Shown: positions 57,701 through 64,000 of the stretch, in pieces
Position numbering within the stretch: position 1 is the stretch's first letter
Layout of the letters: each line of letters begins with the position of its first letter
Assembly: GCF_921293095.1 (NCBI RefSeq)
Contig: NC_060254.1
Location: forward strand, 7,812,001 to 7,876,000
Direction: 5' to 3'
DNA: 64,000 bases
Source: Ischnura elegans
Taxonomy: Eukaryota > Arthropoda > Insecta > Odonata > Coenagrionidae
Position numbers and translations under genes: made by a program
Notes under the pieces: model-generated
What the model saw: the letters and a program-made list of their open reading frames with translations, nothing else
What the model was told of the DNA's origin: nothing
The model's database searches: none

Positions 57701-60700
57701 CAATTATTTTCCTTCAAAAGATAAAACAAAATATATTGAAAAATCATGAATTTATGGAATATTTATTTAACAAATGAAGTTTTTTCGATTATGAAAAGCG
57801 TTAAAATTAGTTTAAAAGTCATTACTTAGTATGTACCCTGTTTCAGTGGCGCAGCGAGGGGAGGGTTTTGGGGGATAAAAACCCCTCCCTAGAGCTCAGA
57901 AACGTTTATAAGTTTAATCCATTTTACTTAATTGGATTAATATAACTTACAAAATAGCGTAAATATTATTAATATATTATTAAGTATCCCTCCGAAAGCC
58001 GTAAAACACTCCATTTTGAACTATTTTTCTTGAAATGTTTCTGAAGGAGTGCTCCCTCACCTCCCCCCTTACCCTGGCGGGTATTCCACACCCTCAGACA
58101 CCCCAGTATTAGTGTGCCTAAAACCGCCCTAGCCTTAATACCTGGCTGCGCCCCTGCCCTGTTTTTCAAAAAAGTTTCCCCTTGGTTTTGGACCCCCCCC
58201 CCTCCCCCCCCAAACAAAATTCCTGGCTACGCCACTGACCAGATGGGTTGAAGGATAGGAGGCAAATAAAAGGTAGTTCACTTTATATAGTCGCATGAAA
58301 ATCACAAATGTTTTCTCAATGTGAAGACCTAACTAAAATGATGGATATTCTAATAGAAGCTCCTGAAAATCCATGCTCAGGAGCATCCACAAGGAGAGGA
58401 AAAATCAGGACTTGGCCAATGAAATGTGAGAGTACTACACAGAAGATGTCATTATACTTATTCTCATGGAAATCTAACTTGTTAATAAATTAAAAATTAC
58501 TAGCAATTTTCCACAAACAGATTGACCTCATGATTATTTTCAGTACATTTTACATATCATTTTCAGGCAACAATAATAAAAGAAAACATTACAAATATGT
58601 TGTACTGTCTCCAAATACATAATACAAACAATGTTCTTAAATATGACGCAAAATGTATTGAAACTGGCGGTGAGATTTTGTGGAAAATTGCCAGTACATA
58701 ATATGTATAATTTTCTTCACTGATAATACCAGCCCATGAGGTTCATGGTATAATATAATAGGTCTTTACAAAGCCTTCAAACGTAATTTAGAAGACATTT
58801 GTTACTGTGTTTTGGAGGAAGGAGCATTTGTACCATTGGTTAGCACCTGTTTTCAGCCAGTAAGGTAGCATCACAGCCAAGGATTTGGAGATGCCATTGG
58901 AATTATCAGTCTCCCTACCAATGGCGCCGACTCCATGGGGCCTGAGGGGGCCCGAGCCCCCTCAAAGATTCGTTTGGGGGGCGGAGCCCCCTCAATAATT
59001 CAAGAAAATAATTAAGTTATATTATGCTTTGTGAAGTCACAAAAATATATTGGTAATTTTTATTTCTCATGTTTGATAATAGTTACCTTTTAAAATAAAT
59101 TCAACAATGTGTGATGAAACAATTAATTATAAGGTTAAGCAGGTTAACTGAATCAAGTGGTGTGCATCATGCTAGTGTTTCGGTGCTGCGACACACTTTG
59201 AATATAACCTCTTCCTGGGGCAAGACCTCCGATATGGGCCCCCCCAATATTTTTTATAAGTCGGTGCCCCTGCTCCCTACTCAATCTAAATGCTTATGTA
59301 GCAAAAAATTGCCTACTTTCTTTTAAATTAAGACAAATGGAGTGGCTGACCTGCATTCTTGCAGCTTCTGTTCCCTCTCTTTCCCCACCATGAGTGCCTC
59401 CTCTTCCTGTCTAAGCAGTGATCCTTTCGTGGCGTCTCTCAAGCTGACTGCTTCTTTGTTCACCTCCTACAGTTGACATTTTCAAATAAAATAATCAGAC
59501 CACTACCCTCAAGAACATTGGTTTAAGAGCTATATTATATGAATACTGGAATATTAATTTTAAATGAGTCAAGGAAACAATGAATAGACCGCAGAATAGC
59601 CAGTGGTTTATGTACATGGGGTCACCTGTAAGAGCTTACAAACAATAAGTGGAAAACTTGCAGGGAGAAAAAAATTATTTGTCTTGACCAGGATTCAACC
59701 CTGGACCCTTTTAGGGGACTCCATAAGGGTACACAGCTGGCTACTCTGTGGTTACTTCTTTCAATAATTTCTACGCTTACCACCCTAGTTGTGGGGCTCT
59801 GACCTCAAAGATGCTCTCTTGTGGTATTGTATGGTTGGAAAAATGGACCACCTTATCTTCGAAAGCCAACAATATTGTGATAAAGATGCCAGCATACCAA
59901 AAGTGGTAGTGCACCTGTCATGTTTTCAGCGTGATACAAGTTTTAATCCCAGTCAAGAAAATTATTTTTTTTCTGCTAGAAAATTTTGCACTTTGTTTGA
60001 AACCAAACCCAATCAAGAGGGTACTGCCTTTTAAAAATACTTAAATTCTGTATTTGATCCATTTTAATGCTTTAAACTATAATCACGCTTCTTTGGTCTA
60101 ATAACACCTGCAACTTAGATAAGTATCACCTTTAATTTTATGAGTTGCACCTACCTGTTGTCTCTTTATTTCTTCCTCCTGTTTTTGAAGAGATTCCTCC
60201 AGTCGTCTGAGTGTGCTTTCGTAACTAGCACTATCCTCCAGTAAACCAGACCTTATGGAACGATATTTGCGACGCACGTGACAGGCCTCGGCAACACTCA
60301 TTTCAATTCTATGTAGCTGATTCTCCAAAGACCGAATGTGCTGGAAATAGAGTGCCCAAAATATATGTATTACATCCATACTCTATTGACGTGAAATATG
60401 AAATGAAGCCTTACAGCTCATTTTGTCAGATTCCTAGCTTTTTGTGTTAAAGTATTGTGTATTTTGTAGGATAGGTGCAATCGTTATTTCAGTGCCAGCA
60501 TACATCTATGAAAATCTATTAATATCATTCACCTTAAAGTATGACTCTACTTGGTTCCAAATAGCTTTGTGGGGGGGATGAATCATGCGGAGGAGAGACA
60601 GTCAGTGCACCCTGTAGGCATGGGAGGGGAAGTACAGATGGGTATGTAGGCAGGGAGGGGAGGGGGCTTAAGGAGCTGAAGCCCTCCCAACATTTCCTAT

Positions 60701-63700
60701 CCCGTCCCTGTGGCGACCACTGGTCATGCATCTGTTGAGGAGACCATTCACCCAGCATCCTCTCAAACTCCATGTTTGAAATGGTTACATTTCATCATGT
60801 CTCCCAATAACCAATGATGCATTTAACTCTTAGCATTATGCATATGAAATATACAGCTGATTTAATGAAATTAATGGTTTACTGATTCATGTGAATTGAC
60901 ACCACAATATCAGTACATACAGGCAACCTGGATACCACCCAAACTAGTTCAGGAAGCAAATATCTGGCTGAGTACAGAGACTGAGAGAGGGAGCAAACTT
61001 GTCAGTGGCAAATGTACTTATACATACAGCATCTACTTTTTATCACGGAATTCCTTGAAACATGTGTATCTTGGGTCCAGTGCCAAGACAAGGCATGTCA
61101 TACCCTCGAGGGTCCTCATATGGGGAGGAGCAGGAGAACCCGATCGAAGAAGGGGGCCCGGGCCCTCCCACCAAGTACGAGTCTTCCACCAGTATAGAGG
61201 TAAAACTCACAAAATCGAAAAAAAAAAACCATAATGTACATGGGCATTCAAAGTGAAGCTGGGTTGTATTTGGTTAAAATGTATTCATCAACATTAACGT
61301 TAATAAATGGTTAACTCTGCTGATAAAAAATACTTTATCCATTGGCGTTGTTAATCTAGCTCTGAACGCAACAAGTGGCATGCCAAGCGGTGTCGTCAAA
61401 AGCACGAGGTGCTTGTGCAGCTCTTTGTTGGTATATTGAAGACAAAGAGCTGTTTGGTATATTGTTAAGAAATTTGTTGAAAATTGTGTTACTTGCATTT
61501 TCTGCATATTACTACACTGCAAATTGAAAACACCTTGAAACAGTGGGCCTCCCAACAAGATGGGCCACCCACATTCTGAATTCGGCTCTGGGGTGGAATA
61601 ATCCCTACTAATTGGCCCAGACATCTTGAGACATGATGGCCTGATGAAGACAATCGTCGAGGGACAGGTGGAAGACAAGAACGGAAAAGGAAGACCTTGA
61701 ACAAAATATATGGAACAAGTAAAGAAGGATGTGAAAGAGAAGAAATACCTTGGTGTGAAAAGATTAGCTGATAGGAGAACTGAGTGGAGAGCTGCGTCAA
61801 ACCAATCCTAGGATTGTTGACCAGTGATGATGATGAATTTGCACAGAAATGAATTAGTTAGCCACTCAGTTGAAACAGAAACCAGAGTGAGTGAAAAACA
61901 TGCATGCACTCCACATGGAAAATGGCAAAGGTAAGATCACCAATACGAAATGTTAGGTTTGACAACACGGCTAATAGACTCACAAATTTAATGCCATGAA
62001 GGTCTGAGAGCTCATGGACAAAAATGCTAATATGCCCTGCGGTCTATTTTTAGATCAAGAGATATTTTGAGAAGCAAAAAAATAATCATTTATATGACGG
62101 AGCTGAGACCTGCCGTCCTTTATGCCTATGAAAAATGGACGCTTACAAAAATACCAGGAGAAATAATTAGGTGGGAAAGATAGATACTCAGAAGAATATA
62201 TGGTGCTGTGATAGATGCAAGAATATGAAGAATAAGGATAAATACTTAAGTTTACAAACTATACTAGGGGCTGTCTGGTGTGGTTGCGAGCCCTCGGCTG
62301 GGGCTAATGATAATGGGGCTGGGCTTCCTTTCACACCAAGAAACTTTCCAACTGCTCACCCCCACTTACTTAAGCGCCACCCTTTATCCCCAAAGATGGA
62401 CTATGCATAATATCGATTAACTACCACTTCAGGATGATGTTTGCATAGGTCAAAAAATTGTTGGTTTATAACCCTACTCAAAATAGAGAAATTTAAACCA
62501 AAATATGAAACCAAGTGTGAAGTTTATAGAGGTATTTTCCTCTTTTGATAATTCTTACCTTTAAGTCTAATCTCTAGAAACTATAAAAATTATTATTATT
62601 ATAATAATAATTATTATTATTACCTTTGGATTTTGAAAGGTATTTGAAAGAGTGGACTTTTTTCAGTGAATGGCTGTTTTCAAGAAAATAGGCATATATT
62701 GAAGTGAAAGGCGACTCATTTGTAATCTGTATATGGCCCAGAATATGTAAGTGAGGGTAGCAGATGAAGAATCTCAGTGGGCAAAGAATTGGTCGAGGAG
62801 TGAGTCAAGACTCCAAAATTGGTGTTGCTTTTACAGCAGTAAGGACATCAGGAAGATAACTGTGTTAGCAAAGAAGGCGATCAAGAACAGGAATGAGCTT
62901 ATGAGCGGGATGTTATGCTAGAATTTTAAGAAAAGGTTAGTAAAGAGTTTGATATGGAGTGCAGCTTTCTACGGTGCGGAAATGTGGACACTTAGGAAGG
63001 AGGACGAGAGAAGACTGGAGGCTTTCGAGATGTGGATGTGGCGGAGAATGGAGAGGGTGAAATGGACGGAGAGGAGGAGGAACGACAAAGTGCTGTATAT
63101 GGTTGGCGAGGAGAGGCAGCTTTTAGATGAGATACGGAGGAGACAGAAGGTATGGATGGGAGGAGTACTTAGCGGGAAGGGGATGTTGAAAATGGTGTTT
63201 GAGGGTAGAATGTTGGGAAAATGAGGGAGAGGAAGGAAAAAAGAAGGATTTTTTGATAGAATGAAAGGGAGTAGGTCTTATTGTGAATTGTAGAGGGAAG
63301 TTAAGGCAGGGAGGGGAGACTACCTGAATACATACTTCTTAAGTACCCCATGGAAACCTACCTTTATCAGTAAAATACTCTTGTAAGTTTTCTTTCCTCT
63401 GAGTGTTTGACATAGAGCCTTAGGATACAAGCTGCTATATATCATCATGAAAGAAGTTTAAATGACATTATTCCTACCTGATTTATAGAAATTCCTGCTG
63501 TACACTCATAATTCCAATGCAATGCAACAGCTGTTTTCCAGATATTCCCTGGTATGTGCTTTGGTGTATGACAGTGCATCTTCAAAGTTTCTTAGGTGCA
63601 GCTATTATTTTTTGATCATAGCCATTAACATAAAGAATTCATGCAAGTGCAGTGCAAATCTAGGAACAAGCCAAAAGAAAGTTTTAAACTGTTGTAATTA

Positions 63701-63827
63701 AATTGAGGAATCGATTTTTAATTACAAAACTTTCAGGAGTTCCAGATTTTGCTTTTTGTTGACTGACTGCATGCTTCACAAGAAGCTCTTGATACTCCTC
63801 TGCCAATCTCCTCATTTTCTCTCTACC
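51480..63827 (-). CDS. ODAD3: ODAD3/CCDC151-like outer dynein arm docking protein (partial, 3' exons)
   Basis: The family is a coiled-coil subunit of the complex that docks outer dynein arms on ciliary doublet microtubules. Minus-strand exons at 63827-63726, 60340-60155, 59466-59351, 57406-57123, 55526-55349, 53897-53753, 53619-53479 (or 53457), 53369-53287 and 51776-51480 join in phase to about 510 residues. Coiled-coil blocks HIRSLENQLHRIE..., EVNKEAVSLRDATKGSLL..., TNSEDVLKRFQKQRETQ and ENTKQLIEKEKARQERANEK match the order of ODAD3 segments as I remember them. The tail TRAFLKRQAQLIVDAKARR resembles the conserved family C terminus. Human ODAD3 is about 595 residues, so only the N-terminal portion should be missing, beyond base 64000. 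The related ODAD1/CCDC63 family is the main alternative. The gene implies an organism with motile cilia or flagellated sperm. Confidence 0.82.
51882..52038. repeat. 157-bp element with inverted 38-bp ends
   Basis: AATAAATAACTTTTTATGGG at the left pairs with CCCGAGAAAAGTTTATTTATT at the right. The interior has TTGACGAGACGGAATCCGAA then ACGTC, reminiscent of Penelope terminal sequences. It lies in the last ODAD3 intron (51777-53286), whose remainder has nothing I recognise. Confidence 0.55.
53287..53369 (-). CDS. ODAD3: Probable ODAD3-like exon
   Basis: Minus strand: acceptor CATTCTGCAG|GACTGA, donor GCAGAT|GTAACT. In the only open frame it encodes LIVMHIPSHVESSLIPDDKS then VLRPSAD. The preceding exon must end in phase 1, which its strongest donor does not. 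The exon is short and rests on splice sites, phase to the last exon, and a loose similarity to the region before the ODAD3 tail. Confidence 0.5.
53479..53619 (-). CDS. ODAD3: ODAD3-like exon (variable 3' edge)
   Basis: Minus strand: acceptor GCATCTCAG|TTGCCA, 47 codons LPDDQPLPPLSPDPEF...KQKLEWVKDFT...KLSKE to the strong donor AAAGAG|GTAAGG. The frame stays open to a weaker donor TTAC|GTACAT at 53456. Only that weaker donor puts the next recognisable exon (53369-53287) in frame. Either the weak donor is used, the strong donor yields another isoform, or the next exon is misjudged. Confidence 0.7.
53753..53897 (-). CDS. ODAD3: ODAD3-like exon (coiled coil)
   Basis: Minus strand: acceptor TTTATCACAAG|GAATAT, donor TTACAG|GTACAA, phases 2 in and 0 out. 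It encodes NMEEIENTKQLIEKEKARQE then RANEKYNVLLEQISVIKGKL, a continuous charged helix. The acceptor has a weak pyrimidine tract, but the phase fits both neighbours. Confidence 0.82.
53898..55348 (-). other. ODAD3 intron
   Basis: A 1.45-kb intron with no recognisable element except a short perfect hairpin at 55207-55254 (TCTCCGAAAATGAAGGGGG and its inverse). Confidence 0.7.
55349..55526 (-). CDS. ODAD3: ODAD3-like exon (coiled coil)
   Basis: Minus strand: acceptor TTTCCTTAG|GAGAGA, donor GAGCA|GTGAGT, phases 1 in and 2 out. It encodes TNSEDVLKRFQKQRETQGRL, then AYLRRVAEDEKAKF and SMQEELHSSQFAQ. The DVLKRFQ-x-Q-x-x-T segment corresponds to the E-V-L-x-R-F-x-x-Q-x-x-T signature I associate with ODAD3, and is the strongest single link to the family. 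Confidence 0.88.
55703..55737 (-). ncRNA. Hammerhead-ribozyme-like motif, left Penelope arm
   Basis: It is the mirror copy of the right-arm motif, read on the minus strand. Stem II (GACGC/GCGTC) is fully paired here, and helix III keeps ACT/AGT with a changed loop. The two cores sit at the outer ends of the palindrome. Confidence 0.6.
56772..56806 (+). ncRNA. Hammerhead-ribozyme-like motif, right Penelope arm
   Basis: CTGATGA is followed by a stem-loop and GAAAC, then a 3-bp helix III (ACT/AGT with a 3-base loop) and the cleavage triplet GTA. Penelope-like elements are known to carry such minimal hammerheads. Stem II has one C-A mismatch here. Helix I next to the core is weak, but TTTGT and ACAAA can pair two bases away. 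Activity is not claimed. Confidence 0.55.
57123..57406 (-). CDS. ODAD3: ODAD3-like exon (Ser/Pro-rich linker)
   Basis: Minus strand: acceptor TTCTATTTCTAG|GCGAAA, donor CAACAG|GTTAGT, phases 2 in and 1 out. It encodes RKVEERSKALMSLESKMFP, a Ser/Pro/Arg linker with SPTSPKSHSPRRGKSPS, an acidic SSSEEEDENEKK block and the helix VATLEAAFAKLKEATG. The linker has several SP sites suited to phosphorylation (inferred) and is less conserved than the coils. Confidence 0.85.
57651..58237. mobile_element. hAT MITE, outer copy
   Basis: The ends CAGTGGCATAGCCAGG and CCTGGCTACGCCACTG are inverted repeats. An 8-bp target duplication ACCAGATG lies at 57643-57650 and 58238-58245. It is interrupted by a related MITE at 57844-58156. 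It lies in the ODAD3 intron 57407-59350. Confidence 0.93.
57844..58156. mobile_element. hAT MITE nested in the outer hAT MITE
   Basis: The ends CAGTGGCGCAGCGAGG and CCTGGCTGCGCCCCTG are inverted repeats. An 8-bp target duplication CCCTGTTT lies at 57836-57843 and 58157-58164. It is the same family as 20580-20841, sharing the CCATTTTACTTAATTGGATT interior. Confidence 0.93.
58919..59272. mobile_element. hAT MITE, 354 bp
   Basis: The ends CAATGGCGCCGACT and AGTCGGTGCCCCTG are inverted repeats with mismatches. An 8-bp target duplication CTCCCTAC lies at 58911-58918 and 59273-59280. GC-rich ends enclose an AT-rich interior. Confidence 0.9.
59351..59466 (-). CDS. ODAD3: ODAD3-like exon (coiled coil)
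   Basis: Minus strand: acceptor TCAACTGTAG|GAGGTG, donor GCAG|GTCAGC, phase 0 in and 2 out. It encodes EVNKEAVSLRDATKGSLLRQ and EEEALMVGKEREQKLQECR. The pattern (x-A-x-x-x-R-D-x-x-K followed by a charged helix ending E-C-R) fits the corresponding ODAD3 region. Confidence 0.85.
59690..59765 (-). repeat. tRNA-like SINE fragment
   Basis: On the minus strand TAGCCAGCTGTG (box-A-like) is followed by GGGTTGAATCC (box B). It lies in the ODAD3 intron 59467-60154. It is probably a SINE head. Confidence 0.5.
60155..60340 (-). CDS. ODAD3: ODAD3-like exon (coiled coil)
   Basis: Minus strand: acceptor TATTTCCAG|CACATT, donor CAACAG|GTAGGT, exactly 62 codons in phase 0. It encodes HIRSLENQLHRIEMSVAEA, then RRKYRSIRSGLLEDSASYES and LRRLEESLQKQEEEIKR. 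The KY-x-x-I-R-x-x-L-x-E-(S)-x-x-(F/Y) and Leu-x-x-Gln heptads match the central ODAD3 coil as I recall it. Confidence 0.85.
61615..61830 (+). mobile_element. LINE 3'-end fragment A
   Basis: It reads DILRHDGLMKTIVEGQVEDK, then KYMEQVKKDVKEKKYLGVKR and RLADRRTEWRAASNQS. This is the typical C terminus of an arthropod non-LTR retrotransposon protein, with one or two stops. It is a different subfamily from the fragment at 62650-63390. Confidence 0.85.
61930..62260 (+). mobile_element. LINE reverse transcriptase fragment B
   Basis: SKKIIIYMTELRPAVLYAYE followed by KWTLTKIPGEIIRWER and ILRRIYGAVIDA matches the post-RT region (R-P-V-V-L-Y-G-x-E-x-W-T-L) of non-LTR elements. Stops interrupt it. It is a heavily decayed relic. 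Confidence 0.8.
62589..62632. repeat. (ATT)n/(AAT)n microsatellite
   Basis: Runs of ATT and AAT in opposite phase form a self-complementary stretch. Confidence 0.95.
62650..63390 (+). mobile_element. LINE reverse transcriptase fragment C with 3' UTR
   Basis: Decayed RT pieces (near 62760-62830, an IGRGVSQDS stretch) lead into SLIWSAAFYGAEMWTLRKED, then RRLEAFEMWMWRRMERVKWT and EERQLLDEIRRRQKVWMGGV. The 3' UTR with GGAAACCTACCTTTATCAG matches the fragment at 290-690, so both ends of the window carry the same LINE family. Confidence 0.85.
63726..63827 (-). CDS. ODAD3: ODAD3-like exon (most 5' one visible)
   Basis: Minus strand: acceptor CTTCCTTTTCAG|GGTAGA, 34 codons GREKMRRLAEEYQELLVKHA..., donor TTT|GTAATT, phase 0 to 0. 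An alternative donor five bases earlier (GAAA|GTTTTG) would break phase with the next exon, so the later one is chosen. The sequence is strongly helical and charged, as expected for a coiled coil. Confidence 0.75.
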
Positions 63828-64000
63828 CTGAAAAGGAAGAGTTGAAGACATTTCTATATTGATGTAATGTTTCAAGCCCTTTCAATTTTCTGAGGGCCCC
63901 CTCAGCATTCAAAATTTGATGGTCAACTTAAGAAATTGATATGAAATCTTTCAATATTAAATCAAAATGGTGGAAAGGTATGGTGAATTTCCCCAATATA

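Larger units (their letters stand above)
60341..63725 (-). other. ODAD3 intron with LINE debris
   Basis: A 3.4-kb intron. About 60341-61600 has GC-rich patches with no recognised element. 61615-63390 contains three LINE fragments, all on the plus strand (antisense to ODAD3), and an ATT microsatellite at 62589-62632. Further small exons in this stretch cannot be excluded. Confidence 0.7.

Noticed and set aside
60534-60773. 79-codon minus-strand frame as an ODAD3 exon
   Set aside because: Pro/Ser-rich, with no coiled-coil pattern and no matching splice phases. It lies in a low-complexity stretch.

Overview
The window is animal nuclear DNA, most likely from an arthropod and probably an insect, with a large TE-rich genome. 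It is AT-rich, has spliced genes with kilobase introns, and is packed with DNA transposons (hAT, pogo/Tigger, mariner, a PIF/Harbinger-like element), non-LTR (LINE) fragments, tRNA-like SINE pieces and a Penelope-like retroelement. The species cannot be named from the sequence alone.

Two protein-coding genes can be read, and they converge tail to tail. (1) Plus strand, 3639-46584: a complete DCLRE1A (SNM1A) gene for a metallo-beta-lactamase/beta-CASP DNA interstrand-crosslink repair nuclease. It has eleven coding exons with consistent splice phases and a predicted product of 1,769 residues. All catalytic motifs are present, with a PIP box near the N terminus and a second PIP-like motif in a C-terminal extension. 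(2) Minus strand, 63827-51480: the 3' part of a coiled-coil gene best matched to ODAD3 (CCDC151), an outer dynein arm docking-complex subunit of motile cilia and flagella. At least nine exons are visible and the 5' end lies beyond the window. About 4.9 kb separates the two stop codons.

Layout: 1-3638 is upstream intergenic DNA with a LINE 3' fragment, a 105-bp palindrome, two minisatellites and a small hAT-like element. 3639-11374 holds the large N-terminal exons of DCLRE1A. 11375-46102 holds the nuclease-domain exons, separated by introns that are layered transposon insertions. 46585-51479 is the intergenic gap with a pogo-like MITE. 51480-63827 holds ODAD3 exons with hAT MITEs, a 1.2-kb Penelope palindrome and LINE debris in the introns.

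The most unusual structures are nested or palindromic mobile elements whose order of insertion can be read from target duplications. They include a near-perfect 596+596-bp head-to-head Penelope-like palindrome with hammerhead-like motifs in both arms, and a foldback element split by a 5.5-kb PIF/Harbinger-like element. There is also a 5.6-kb TIR transposon of unknown family with 52-bp identical ends, carrying a hAT that itself carries a MITE, and a pogo-in-pogo nest carrying two short retroposons. The genes look conventional. Apart from the hammerhead-like motifs I see no unfamiliar gene system.
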